From assembly GCA_938041325.1 (NCBI GenBank), contig CALIAG010000096.1, forward strand, positions 1-32,534: a stretch of 32,534 nt of DNA, read 5' to 3'. The translations under genes and the position numbers were made by a program. This document shows positions 22,911 through 31,485 of the stretch, piece after piece (the first letter of the stretch is position 1; each line of letters begins with the position of its first letter). Source of the stretch: an uncultured Saprospiraceae bacterium. Lineage in GTDB: Bacteria; Bacteroidota; Bacteroidia; Chitinophagales; Saprospiraceae. The notes under the pieces were generated by a model. The model did no database searches. It was given only the letters and a program-made list of their open reading frames with translations, and had not been told where the DNA came from.

Positions 22911-23644
22911 TGCGAATCTAAAGTAGCTTTGAATTTCATTTCTAATTCGTCCATTGAATACATATCCACCAATTCATATTCTAGTACAAAACCTTGATCA
23001 ACATTTTTTTTATAATAAACCAGACCAATACCTTTTGCATATAATTCTGTTCCGGTATACTTCCGTTCTAAATGTCCTTCATTAAAATCGTCCAGCAATT
23101 CAACAAGGTCAAACTGTATGCACTCTAATGTTTTATTTTTATAGGAATACGATTTATCCCCTTTATAACGTCTATTGCGGATGAGTGTTGTAGTCATCAG
23201 TGGTTCTTCATTAAAGGTCCACATTAACTTAAATAAGAAAACTCCATTGGAATCCCTAACCTCAAAAGGAAAACCATTTGGTGCTTGGATGTCTGCAGGA
23301 AGGGACATCAGGGTACCAGTTGTATCAGGGATGTATAGGAAGTAATCTTGCATTAAAGTACCATTTCCTACTATTTCTTCCCTGAAAACTTGCCTGATTT
23401 CAAAATTATGATCGTAATAAGTCCCTGTAAAATATAAAGCGCTATCTGTTTCTACACTTTTATAATACCAGTATTCTGGCGGCAAACTGTCATTATTCAT
23501 TGCTTTGTATTCATAAACCCTACCCTCCTCAATCATATTTTCACTAGGAAAATAAAATTCCTTAATGTCGCGCTTTTGTTCTTTGGTATTACAAGAGAAA
23601 AAAGTTAGCAAACCAAGGCCGAATAAAAACAATACGTTCTTCAT
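22907..23644 (-). CDS. putative lipoprotein of unknown function
   Basis: A 245-residue protein starting MKNVLFLFGLGLLTFFSC, a lipoprotein-type signal with the acylated cysteine at 18. An upstream start at 23683 would spoil this signal, so I use the ATG at 23642-23644. The mature part (KEFYFPSENMIEEGRVYEY..., PPEYWYYKSVE) is rich in Tyr and Phe with beta-strand periodicity. I do not recognise the family. It overlaps the type B cargo gene by four bases (ATGA type), which suggests the two products act together at the cell surface. The conserved 13-mer at 23728-23740 lies about 85 bases upstream. Confidence 0.75.
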   Translation of the reverse strand: MKNVLFLFGLGLLTFFSCNTKEQKRDIKEFYFPSENMIEEGRVYEYKAMNNDSLPPEYWYYKSVETDSALYFTGTYYDHNFEIRQVFREEIVGNGTLMQDYFLYIPDTTGTLMSLPADIQAPNGFPFEVRDSNGVFLFKLMWTFNEEPLMTTTLIRNRRYKGDKSYSYKNKTLECIQFDLVELLDDFNEGHLERKYTGTELYAKGIGLVYYKKNVDQGFVLEYELVDMYSMDELEMKFKATLDSQ

Positions 23645-24076
23645 AAAGTGAGTTTTGTTTTGAAGTAGTTTAAACGGATACAATTGATTTTAAAACCTTA
23701 ATCCGGGTAATTTTCTACTTATTTTGTCAAAAAGCTAAAAATATAACCAAAGGTGGCAGAACAAATGAAGCTTTTATGTCATAATGTCGTATAAAAAGCT
23801 GTTCAATCGCCTTGGTATAATGTATGATGGTTTTTATAGTGAAAGTTGTTTATAATGAAGCACTTAGCTTTTTTTTGGTCAACACTTTTAAACAACTTTT
23901 TATAACAAAGATTAGATAGCAGCTTTCAGCATCCAATCCTTGCTGTCCAATTTCGATTAATTTTTGCGCCTGTTAGTTATTTAAAGACGATTTGACCACA
24001 AATATATTTTATCTTTGGTATTCTGTTAGAATATCAATAAAAACAAAGCCTTCGGGCAAAAATAATATATACAATC
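23645..24076. other. divergent promoter region between the lipoprotein operon and secA
   Basis: About 430 bases with no supported gene. It contains CAAAAAGCTAAAA (23728-23740) toward the lipoprotein side and TTTTAAACAACTTT at 23886-23899, a 14-mer also found upstream of tgt at 30265-30278. The secA promoter box lies near the right end. I see no RNA gene. Confidence 0.5.
23991..24017 (+). promoter_or_regulatory. secA promoter, Bacteroidota type
   Basis: TATCTTTG at 24010-24017 is a perfect TAnnTTTG -7 box. A TTTG at 23991-23994 could be the -33 element, although the spacing is a few bases shorter than the usual 17-23. Transcription would start near 24024, giving a leader of about 50 bases. 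Confidence 0.55.
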
Positions 24077-27000
24077 ATGCTTGATTTTATTACTAAATCT
24101 TTAGGGAAAATATTTGGGAACAAGTCTGATAAAGACAAGGCGTTTTATATGCCATATGTCAATCAAACTAATGCGGAATATGAAAAGTTGCAATCTCTAA
24201 GTTTAGACGACTTAAGAAATAAAACCACCGAATTTCGAGAAAGAATTGCAGAACATTTAGCTGGAATAAACGGTGATATAGATTCTCTCAATCAACAAGC
24301 ACAAGACGAACCAGATTTCTCTGTAAAAGAAGAACTTTACAACGAAATAGATGCGTTGGTAAAAGATAAAGACAAAGCATTAGAGGAAATCCTAAAAGAG
24401 TTGTTGCCAGAAGCTTTTGCTGTTGTAAAAGAAACAGCTCGACGATTCACAGAGAATTCTACTTTAACGGTATTGGCTACAGACCATGATAGAGAATTGG
24501 CTGCAACCAAGTCTTATATATCAATAGAAGGAGATAAAGCAGTATGGAAAAATAGCTGGACTGCAGGAGGAGGAGAAATAGTTTGGAACATGGTCCACTA
24601 CGATGTGCAGTTGATTGGTGGAATGGTACTGCATGATGGTAAAATTGCGGAGATGGCAACAGGGGAAGGAAAAACACTTGTCGCAACACTTCCTGCATAT
24701 TTAAATGGTTTATCAGGTGATGGCGTTCATGTAATTACAGTAAATGATTATTTGGCTCGACGGGATGCTGAATGGATCGGTCCAATATTAGAATTTCTAT
24801 TTCTAACAATTGATTGTATTGACAAATACCGTCCTCATTCACCAGAGAGAGTAAAGGCATATTCTTGCGATATTACCTACGGTACGAATAACGAATTCGG
24901 ATTCGATTATCTGAGAGATAATATGGTTCGGTCTAATGAAGAGAAGGTTCAAGGGAAGCACCACTTCGCAATGATAGATGAGGTGGATTCTGTATTAGTA
25001 GATGATGCTCGTACACCTTTGATTATTTCAGGACCGGTTCCAAAAGGAAGTGAAGAACAGGAATACAACTCGCTTAAACCAAGAGTAGAAGGTTTGATTA
25101 ATGCGCAACGAAAACTCGCAACAGAATATTTAGCAGAAGCAAAAAGTTTATTCAAAGACAACATCACAGGTGTAGAAGAAGGGGAAGCAGGAATGGCTTT
25201 ACTAAGAGCGTTTCGAGCATTGCCAAAATACAGACCTCTCATCAAATTTTTGAGTGAAGATGGTGTAAGAGTAACTTTGCAAAAAGCAGAAAATCACTAT
25301 ATGCAAGAGCAGTCCAAGCGAATGCACCTGGTCGATGAACCACTATACTTTACAATTGAAGAAAAAACAAGAAACGTAGATCTTACTGAAAAAGGTGCAG
25401 AGCTTTTGGCGAAAGGAGAGTCAGACAGCAACTTTTTTATCATGCCTGATTTGGCTACTGAAATGCAAGCCATTGAAGAAGATGAAAAATTTTCAGAGGA
25501 AGAAAGAAATAATGCTAAAGACAGTTTAATAGGCGACTTTTCTATTAAATCAAAACGACTGCATTCGATCAATCAATTGTTAAAAGCATATACTTTATTT
25601 GAAAAGGATGAAGAGTATGTAGTGATGGATGGTGCTGTAAAAATAGTCGATGAGCAGACAGGTCGTATGATGGAAGGCAGACGTTATTCTGATGGTTTGC
25701 ACCAAGCTTTGGAAGCGAAGGAAAATGTAAAAATTGGAGACATTACCCAAACCTATGCAACCGTTACTTTGCAAAACTATTTCCGGATGTATCATAAGCT
25801 TTCTGGTATGACGGGTACTGCAGAAACGGAAGCAGGAGAGCTTTGGGAAATCTACAAATTGGATGTGGTTGTTATTCCAACCAATAGACCAATCATTAGA
25901 GACGATAAAGATGATTTGGTTTTTAAAACAACCAGAGAAAAATACAACGCTGTTATTGAGGAAATTGTATCCTTGAGTAATGCTGGGCGACCGGTATTGG
26001 TTGGTACAACCTCTGTAGATATTTCGGAAAAATTAAGCCGACTTTTACAACGGAAAGGAATTGACCACAACGTATTGAACGCAAAGCAACATGCTAGAGA
26101 AGCTGATGTGGTTGCAGAAGCTGGGAAACCAGGAAAAGTAACGATTGCAACGAACATGGCTGGTCGGGGAACGGATATTAAGTTGAGCAAAGAAGTAATT
26201 AATGCGGGAGGTCTGGCAATTATTGGTACAGAACGACATGATTCTCGACGGGTAGATAGGCAGTTAAGAGGACGTTCTGGAAGACAAGGAGATCCAGGTA
26301 GTTCACAGTTTTATGTTTCTTTGGAAGACAATCTTATGCGTTTGTTCCAATCAGAAAGAATTGCGAAAGTGATGGACAAAATGGGGCACCAGGATGGCGA
26401 AGTCATTCAACATTCAATGGTTTCTAAGTCTATTGAACGCGCGCAAAAGAAAGTAGAGGAAAACAACTTTGGTATTCGTAAACGATTACTCGAGTATGAT
26501 GATGTAATGAACATTCAAAGAGAAGCGATTTACAAAAGAAGAGATAATGCGCTTTCCGGAGAAAGGTTGTCCCTTGATTTAAATACGATGTTTACCGGAT
26601 TGACAGAAAGTATTGTTTTGCACAATAGAGCAAATGGTGATTTTGAAAGTTTCCGACAAGATAGTATCCGTACTGTAGGATTGGATCCAAAGATTGACGC
26701 TGGAAAGTTTACTGAGGGAAAAGAATCGGAAGTTATCGAACAATACAGAGAAGAATTTTTAGAATTTTACGAAAGAAAATCTACAGAAATAACGAAAATA
26801 TTGATGCCTGTTATCAAGCAAGTTTATGATAACGAAGGCCATACTTACAAGCGCATATCCATACCGTTCACAGATGGTCGTAAGAAGCCTTTACCAATTG
26901 CTGCGACATTAGAAGATGCTATTCAGTCAGAAGGAAAATCGGTAATGAAAGATATAGAAAAAGCGGTTGCTTTATCTGTATTGGACGATATTTGGAAAGA

Positions 27001-27391
27001 GCATTTACGTGCAATGGATGAATTGAAAGAATCCGTGCAAGCAGCTTCGTTTGAGCAAAAAGATCCATTGGTTGTGTACAAAATGGAGGCGTATAAATTG
27101 TTTGAACAGTTGATATACAAAGTCAACGAAAACGTTACTTCTTATCTTGCTAATGGTAAATTGGTGTTCCCACAAGGAAATAATTTACAAGAAGCAAAAC
27201 AACAAAAAACGGATTTAAGTAAAGTTCAAACCAATAGAAAAGAAGAAGATCCTAGAAAAAGAGCAGCAGCTGCGGCTGGTGGAAGACGAGCGAAGCCAGA
27301 GACTTTTAAAAGGGAAGTTAAAAAGGTTGGAAGAAACGAACCTTGCCCTTGCGGAAGTGGAAAAAAATACAAACAATGCCACGGTAAATAA
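24077..27391 (+). CDS. secA: preprotein translocase ATPase SecA
   Basis: Motor of the Sec export pathway, working at SecYEG on the inner membrane. The 1104 residues are longer than the 901 of E. coli SecA, as is usual in Bacteroidota; the extra length includes an insert near residues 60-110. Visible motifs are Walker A MATGEGKT (194-201), [16 protein letters not shown], Walker [33 protein letters not shown] and [19 protein letters not shown]. The C-terminal zinc tail [15 protein letters not shown] (C1090, C1092, C1101, H1102) binds SecB or ribosomes in other bacteria. It has its own promoter and a terminator directly after it, so it is monocistronic. It serves the many exported proteins of this window. 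Confidence 0.98.
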   Translation: MLDFITKSLGKIFGNKSDKDKAFYMPYVNQTNAEYEKLQSLSLDDLRNKTTEFRERIAEHLAGINGDIDSLNQQAQDEPDFSVKEELYNEIDALVKDKDKALEEILKELLPEAFAVVKETARRFTENSTLTVLATDHDRELAATKSYISIEGDKAVWKNSWTAGGGEIVWNMVHYDVQLIGGMVLHDGKIAEMATGEGKTLVATLPAYLNGLSGDGVHVITVNDYLARRDAEWIGPILEFLFLTIDCIDKYRPHSPERVKAYSCDITYGTNNEFGFDYLRDNMVRSNEEKVQGKHHFAMIDEVDSVLVDDARTPLIISGPVPKGSEEQEYNSLKPRVEGLINAQRKLATEYLAEAKSLFKDNITGVEEGEAGMALLRAFRALPKYRPLIKFLSEDGVRVTLQKAENHYMQEQSKRMHLVDEPLYFTIEEKTRNVDLTEKGAELLAKGESDSNFFIMPDLATEMQAIEEDEKFSEEERNNAKDSLIGDFSIKSKRLHSINQLLKAYTLFEKDEEYVVMDGAVKIVDEQTGRMMEGRRYSDGLHQALEAKENVKIGDITQTYATVTLQNYFRMYHKLSGMTGTAETEAGELWEIYKLDVVVIPTNRPIIRDDKDDLVFKTTREKYNAVIEEIVSLSNAGRPVLVGTTSVDISEKLSRLLQRKGIDHNVLNAKQHAREADVVAEAGKPGKVTIATNMAGRGTDIKLSKEVINAGGLAIIGTERHDSRRVDRQLRGRSGRQGDPGSSQFYVSLEDNLMRLFQSERIAKVMDKMGHQDGEVIQHSMVSKSIERAQKKVEENNFGIRKRLLEYDDVMNIQREAIYKRRDNALSGERLSLDLNTMFTGLTESIVLHNRANGDFESFRQDSIRTVGLDPKIDAGKFTEGKESEVIEQYREEFLEFYERKSTEITKILMPVIKQVYDNEGHTYKRISIPFTDGRKKPLPIAATLEDAIQSEGKSVMKDIEKAVALSVLDDIWKEHLRAMDELKESVQAASFEQKDPLVVYKMEAYKLFEQLIYKVNENVTSYLANGKLVFPQGNNLQEAKQQKTDLSKVQTNRKEEDPRKRAAAAAGGRRAKPETFKREVKKVGRNEPCPCGSGKKYKQCHGK

Positions 27392-27411
27392 AGGGCATTT
27401 AAGATAAAATT

Positions 27412-27444
27412 AAAAGGGGGCGGTCTTACAAACTGCCCCTTTTT
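27412..27444 (+). terminator. secA terminator
   Basis: AAAAGGGGGCGGT (27412-27424) pairs with ACTGCCCCTTTTT (27432-27444) with two G-T wobbles and a 7-base loop, ending in five T. It lies 20 bases after the secA stop. Confidence 0.8.
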
Positions 27445-27596
27445 GCGTTTATCCTAAAAAGGAACCAGATTTAATCTTATTATTTTAAGATTTGCCTTAC
27501 ACTATATTCCACTTAATTATAATATCTTGTGTGTGCAATAGAAAAAAATAACATATAAAGGGAAAAGATTCATTATCACCTTAAATGTAGAATTTG

Positions 27597-28253
27597 ATGG
27601 AAATAGCGAGCATAATTGATCACACGATCTTAAAATCAAATTGCACCTCAGAAGACGTTGAAAGAATTTGTGACGAAGCAATAAGACATGGATTCAAAGC
27701 AGTTTGCATTCCTCCTTACTTTGTTAAAAATGCAAGTAGACTTTTGGAGGATCATATGATAAAAGTAGCAACTGTCGTTGGATTTCCAATGGGCTATTCT
27801 ACTATCCCGGCTAAAGTTGAAGAAGTAAAAAGAGCAATAAATGACGGAGCGGATGAGATAGATGCAGTTGTTAACATTTGTGCAATTAAAGAAAAAGATT
27901 GGGCTTATGTTAAAAACGATATTGATAGTCTTACCAGAGCTTCTCATCTCAAAGGAAAAATTATTAAACTAATTTTTGAAGTTGAATTATTGACGTCAGA
28001 AGAAATTAATAAGCTCTGCGAGATTTGCAATGAAATTGAAGTGAATTTCGTTAAAACATCAACCGGGTTTTCGGGTACGGAAACAGATCCCAAGATAATT
28101 AGGATCTTGAGGTCAAAACTAAAACCTTCTATTAAAATAAAAGCCTCAGGAGGCATTCGAACGTTAAATGCAGCAACAGCAGCAGTGGAAGCAGGAGCAG
28201 ATAGGATCGGCTGCGCAGCTAGTGTAAGTATAGTCAGAACAATACACGCTTAA
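27597..28253 (+). CDS. deoC: deoxyribose-phosphate aldolase
   Basis: Splits 2-deoxyribose 5-phosphate into glyceraldehyde 3-phosphate and acetaldehyde in deoxynucleoside catabolism. The 218-residue TIM-barrel enzyme has the expected residues. Schiff-base lysine K153 is in FVKTSTGF, the second active lysine K182 is in IKASGGIRT, and D89 is in DEIDAVVN. VGFPMGYS is also typical. The length fits the short (about 220 residue) branch. The ATG at 27597 is used rather than the TTG one codon before. It is followed after 4 bases by the SPOR-domain gene, an arrangement seen repeatedly in Bacteroidota, so the two are likely cotranscribed. Confidence 0.95.
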   Translation: MEIASIIDHTILKSNCTSEDVERICDEAIRHGFKAVCIPPYFVKNASRLLEDHMIKVATVVGFPMGYSTIPAKVEEVKRAINDGADEIDAVVNICAIKEKDWAYVKNDIDSLTRASHLKGKIIKLIFEVELLTSEEINKLCEICNEIEVNFVKTSTGFSGTETDPKIIRILRSKLKPSIKIKASGGIRTLNAATAAVEAGADRIGCAASVSIVRTIHA

Positions 28254-28257
28254 TATT

Positions 28258-28650
28258 ATGAAAAACTTAATAATCTTATCGGCGATTTTCTTTTTTAGTA
28301 TTCAAATGAGTCTTGCTCAATCTGTTCAAGTAAACGAAGATTACGGCATTACAAGAATGTTAGAAAGACATAGTCATACCCATAAATCAAAAACAGAAGT
28401 TTCTGGTTGGAGAGTGCAAATATTGTCTACGACAGATCGCATGCGAATGGAACAAGCCAAAGAAGACTTCTTAAACAACTACCCTGCAGAAAGGGTGGAG
28501 TGGGAACATGCAAAGCCTTACTATCGACTACGGGTCGGTGCATTCCCTACGAAACTAGAAGCTATAAAACTGCTTTACGAACTAAAAAAAGACTATCCAA
28601 GTGCCTACCCTGCAATGGACAATACCATCAATCCCAGAGATTTTCTGTGA
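28258..28650 (+). CDS. exported SPOR-domain protein
   Basis: A 130-residue protein with a signal peptide (1-20, ending LAQS). A short linker follows, with the His-rich HSHTHKS. A C-terminal SPOR-like domain (about 48-120) has GWRVQILSTTDR, AKEDFLNNYP, YYRLRVGAFPTKLEA and LKKDYPSAYPA. SPOR domains bind peptidoglycan stripped of stem peptides, which marks division sites, so a periplasmic cell-wall role is expected. It stands between deoC and rodA with spacings of 4 and 19 bases, which suggests one transcript. The wall link to RodA is by family knowledge; the specific partner is unknown. Confidence 0.85.
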   Translation: MKNLIILSAIFFFSIQMSLAQSVQVNEDYGITRMLERHSHTHKSKTEVSGWRVQILSTTDRMRMEQAKEDFLNNYPAERVEWEHAKPYYRLRVGAFPTKLEAIKLLYELKKDYPSAYPAMDNTINPRDFL

Positions 28651-28669
28651 TCGGCTAACATTGTAATAA

Positions 28670-30079
28670 ATGAGTAAAAGGGACGATAAGAATTTGTTGG
28701 GTGGACTTGATTGGATGATCTTTTCCATTTATTTATCTTTGGTTGGTGTCGGATGGCTGATGATTTATACCGTCGGATACGATGAAGATAATACAGCAGG
28801 TATTTTAAACCTCTCCACTAATATTGGTAAGCAAACCTTCTTTATTGGCATTTCTCTAGTTATTCTATTATTTACCTGGATTATTGATTGGAAATTTTGG
28901 CGCACCTTTGCATACCTCATATATGCCATAGGTATGTTGAAACTACTTGGCGTATTAATTTTCGGGATTACTGTAAAAGGAGCAACCTCCTGGTACAGTA
29001 TTGGTGGCTTCACTTATCAACCTTCCGAATTTGCAAAGTTCGCTACCTGCCTAGCAATGGCAGCATTCCTCAGTACGTATAATACGAATATCAAACACAG
29101 GGCTTCATTAATTACAGCAGTGTCATTATTTGTGGCTCCTATGTTTTTTGTTTTATTACAACCAGATGCAGGTTCTGCTTTGGTCTTTTTGTCTTTCCTG
29201 TTTGTCCTATACAGAGCAGGTCTCTCTGTTAATTTTTATATAGTTGGCTTCGTTACCACAGCCTTGTTTATTCTTGGTTTGGTTTTTCCTGCCGAAATAG
29301 TGGTAACTGGTTTGCTCCAATTAGTCGGTCTTGTTTTAATTTTTAATTTCAAACAAAAAAGGTTTTGGCTTATAGGAACCGGTCTTTTGATTGTGGCCAG
29401 TGTAGTAGGAATAAAATATGGATACATTATTCCTGTTTTTGCAGCTAACTTTATCGGCTTGTTGGGGATAATGTACATGCTTTATCGCAGTAGAAGAGGA
29501 CGGTTGGTTTCTCAGGTATCCGCATTATTAGTTATCGGATCAGTGGTGACATTTTCAGCAAGTTATTTTTTCAACAACGTACTAGAAAGTCATCAACAAG
29601 ATCGAATTAATGTTTGGCTACGACCTTCGATTTGTGATCCCCAAGGCGCACTATATAATGTGCTACAATCAAAAATGAGTATCGGGTCAGGTGGTTTTAA
29701 AGGCAAAGGTTTTTTACAAGGGAATATGACAAAGTTGAATTATGTACCTGAACAATCTACAGATTTCATATTCTGTACCATAGGAGAAGAACAAGGTTTT
29801 ATAGGAAGCCTTAGTATCATCGCACTTTTCTTATTGCTTATACTTAGGATTGTTTCAATTGCAGAAAGACAGCGATCAGAGTTTAGTAGATATTATGCGT
29901 ATGGTGTGGCAGGAGTCATTTTTATTCATGTATTTATAAATATCGGAATGACCATGGGATTGGTCCCAATTATCGGTATTCCCCTGCCATTCATCAGTTA
30001 TGGCGGTTCTTCCATGCTTGGTTTTACCATTATGATTGGTGTTTTGTTAAGGCTAGACAGCAAGCGTTTACTCAGTTAA
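28670..30079 (+). CDS. rodA: SEDS-family peptidoglycan glycosyltransferase, RodA type
   Basis: Polymerises lipid II into glycan strands at the inner membrane, working with a class B penicillin-binding protein. The 469-residue protein has 10 or more membrane helices. SEDS signatures are KGATSWYSIGGFTYQPSEFAK (about 103-123), QPDAGSALVF with the catalytic aspartate D166, GSGGFKGKGFLQGNMTKLNYVPEQSTDFIF, and GIPLPFISYGGSSM near the end. An extra hydrophobic stretch (about 190-270) makes it longer than E. coli RodA (370). I call it RodA rather than FtsW because the long-loop motif KLNYVPEQSTDFIF is of the RodA kind and no division genes are nearby. No mreBCD or mrdA is adjacent. Confidence 0.88.
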   Translation: MSKRDDKNLLGGLDWMIFSIYLSLVGVGWLMIYTVGYDEDNTAGILNLSTNIGKQTFFIGISLVILLFTWIIDWKFWRTFAYLIYAIGMLKLLGVLIFGITVKGATSWYSIGGFTYQPSEFAKFATCLAMAAFLSTYNTNIKHRASLITAVSLFVAPMFFVLLQPDAGSALVFLSFLFVLYRAGLSVNFYIVGFVTTALFILGLVFPAEIVVTGLLQLVGLVLIFNFKQKRFWLIGTGLLIVASVVGIKYGYIIPVFAANFIGLLGIMYMLYRSRRGRLVSQVSALLVIGSVVTFSASYFFNNVLESHQQDRINVWLRPSICDPQGALYNVLQSKMSIGSGGFKGKGFLQGNMTKLNYVPEQSTDFIFCTIGEEQGFIGSLSIIALFLLLILRIVSIAERQRSEFSRYYAYGVAGVIFIHVFINIGMTMGLVPIIGIPLPFISYGGSSMLGFTIMIGVLLRLDSKRLLS

Positions 30080-30194
30080 CTTTCCCTCTAAACCTATACC
30101 ACCAAAGACAAAAAAATAGTTGAAACGAGCCTGCTATTCTAACTTTTTCCAAAGAAGTCTTCTTGCTTAAGGCCTCCTAACGCTTACAAATAAC

Positions 30195-30202
30195 TATTTT
30201 TG
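30195..30202 (+). promoter_or_regulatory. possible -7 promoter box upstream of tgt
   Basis: TATTTTTG matches TAnnTTTG, 117 bases before the tgt start. There is no TTG at the usual -33 distance, so this is tentative. Confidence 0.3.
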
Positions 30203-30318
30203 GATTTTAATAATAGAAGTTGTTCAAGAAGATCAAGCACCTAGTTGCAACCATTGAATGTTGTTTTTAAACAACTTTATAAAAACGATAGCCTTTCAGA
30301 GATTAACCTACGTCATCT

Positions 30319-31449
30319 ATGGAATTTAAAATTGAAAGTTTTGATAAAAACAGCAACGCAAGAGCTGGTCGGATAAAAACAGATCACGGTGAAATAGCAA
30401 CGCCCATCTTTATGCCCGTCGGTACAGCAGGAACCGTGAAAGGAATTCACCAAAAAGAACTGACAGATGTCATTAAGGCTCAGATCATTCTTGGTAATAC
30501 CTACCATTTATTTTTAAGACCTGGTATCGATACGATTAACAAAGCAGGAGGTTTACATAAGTTTATTTCATGGGACAAACCTATACTGACAGATAGTGGT
30601 GGATATCAAGTTTATTCGCTAAGTCAATCTCGCAAAATAAAGGAAGAAGGAGTAACCTTCCAATCGCACATCGATGGATCAAAACATTTTTTTAGTCCAG
30701 AAAGAGCCATTGATATTCAACGAACCATTGGTGCCGATATCATTATGGCTTTTGACGAATGTACTCCTTACCCCTGCGAATACAATTACGCAAAAAGGTC
30801 GATGAAGATGACTCACCGTTGGCTAAAACGTTGTTGCGAACATTTTGACAAGACAGAAAACCTGTATGGTTACGATCAAACGTTCTTCCCAATAGTGCAA
30901 GGCAGTACTTACAAAGATTTAAGAAAACAGTCCGCAGAAGCCATCGTTTCTTTTGATCGGGAAGCAAATGCAATTGGTGGTTTATCAGTTGGGGAGCCTG
31001 CTCCAGAGATGTATGAAATGTGTGGAATTGTTTGTGAAATTTTACCAAAAGATAAACCCCGCTATTTAATGGGTGTAGGTACTCCAGCAAATTTAATAGA
31101 ATGCATATCTCTCGGTGTAGATATGTTTGACTGTGTATTGCCAACAAGAAATGCCAGGCATGGACTTTTATATACAGCAGAAGGCATCATTAACATTAAG
31201 AATCTTAAATGGAAAGACAACTTTACCGCAATAGACGAAAACAGTACTTCTGAAACATCACGTATTCACACCAAATCCTATTTAAGACATTTGATTCATA
31301 GCAAAGAAGCATTGGGTGGACAAATTGCGTCAATCCACAATTTGAGTTTTTTCTTATGGTTAGTTGGAGAAGCTCGAAAACAAATAGTAGAAGGTACTTT
31401 TTCAGAATGGAAAAAAAGCATTGTTCCAAAATTAGAAACGAGGTTATAA
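30319..31449 (+). CDS. tgt: tRNA-guanine(34) transglycosylase lacking zinc cysteines
   Basis: Exchanges guanine 34 of GUN-anticodon tRNAs for preQ1 on the way to queuosine. The 376 residues carry TDSGGYQVYSL (D92), MAFDECTPYP (D146, C148), GGLSVGEP (V224), PRYLMGVGTP and DMFDCVLPTRNARHG (D271). C148 and V224 fit the bacterial preQ1-type pocket. The usual zinc site CxCxxC...H reads SxSxxS here. Serines S309, S311 and S314 stand at the three cysteine positions with normal spacing to H340 in SIHNL. The codons are AGT, TCT and TCA, so this is not one misread base. The fold-forming sequence around it (SYLRHLIHSKEALGGQIAS) is well kept. The next gene starts 36 bases later. Confidence 0.95.
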   Translation: MEFKIESFDKNSNARAGRIKTDHGEIATPIFMPVGTAGTVKGIHQKELTDVIKAQIILGNTYHLFLRPGIDTINKAGGLHKFISWDKPILTDSGGYQVYSLSQSRKIKEEGVTFQSHIDGSKHFFSPERAIDIQRTIGADIIMAFDECTPYPCEYNYAKRSMKMTHRWLKRCCEHFDKTENLYGYDQTFFPIVQGSTYKDLRKQSAEAIVSFDREANAIGGLSVGEPAPEMYEMCGIVCEILPKDKPRYLMGVGTPANLIECISLGVDMFDCVLPTRNARHGLLYTAEGIINIKNLKWKDNFTAIDENSTSETSRIHTKSYLRHLIHSKEALGGQIASIHNLSFFLWLVGEARKQIVEGTFSEWKKSIVPKLETRL

Positions 31450-31485
31450 GCAACTTCAAAACCAAACAAGCGTTTTGTAATAACT

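Noticed and set aside
27648-28156. Minus-strand open frames opposite deoC
   Set aside because: deoC is unambiguous, and the antisense frames have cysteine/phenylalanine-rich shadow composition.
28407-28658. Plus-strand 83-residue frame overlapping the SPOR-domain gene
   Set aside because: It is an out-of-frame shadow of the exported SPOR-domain protein.
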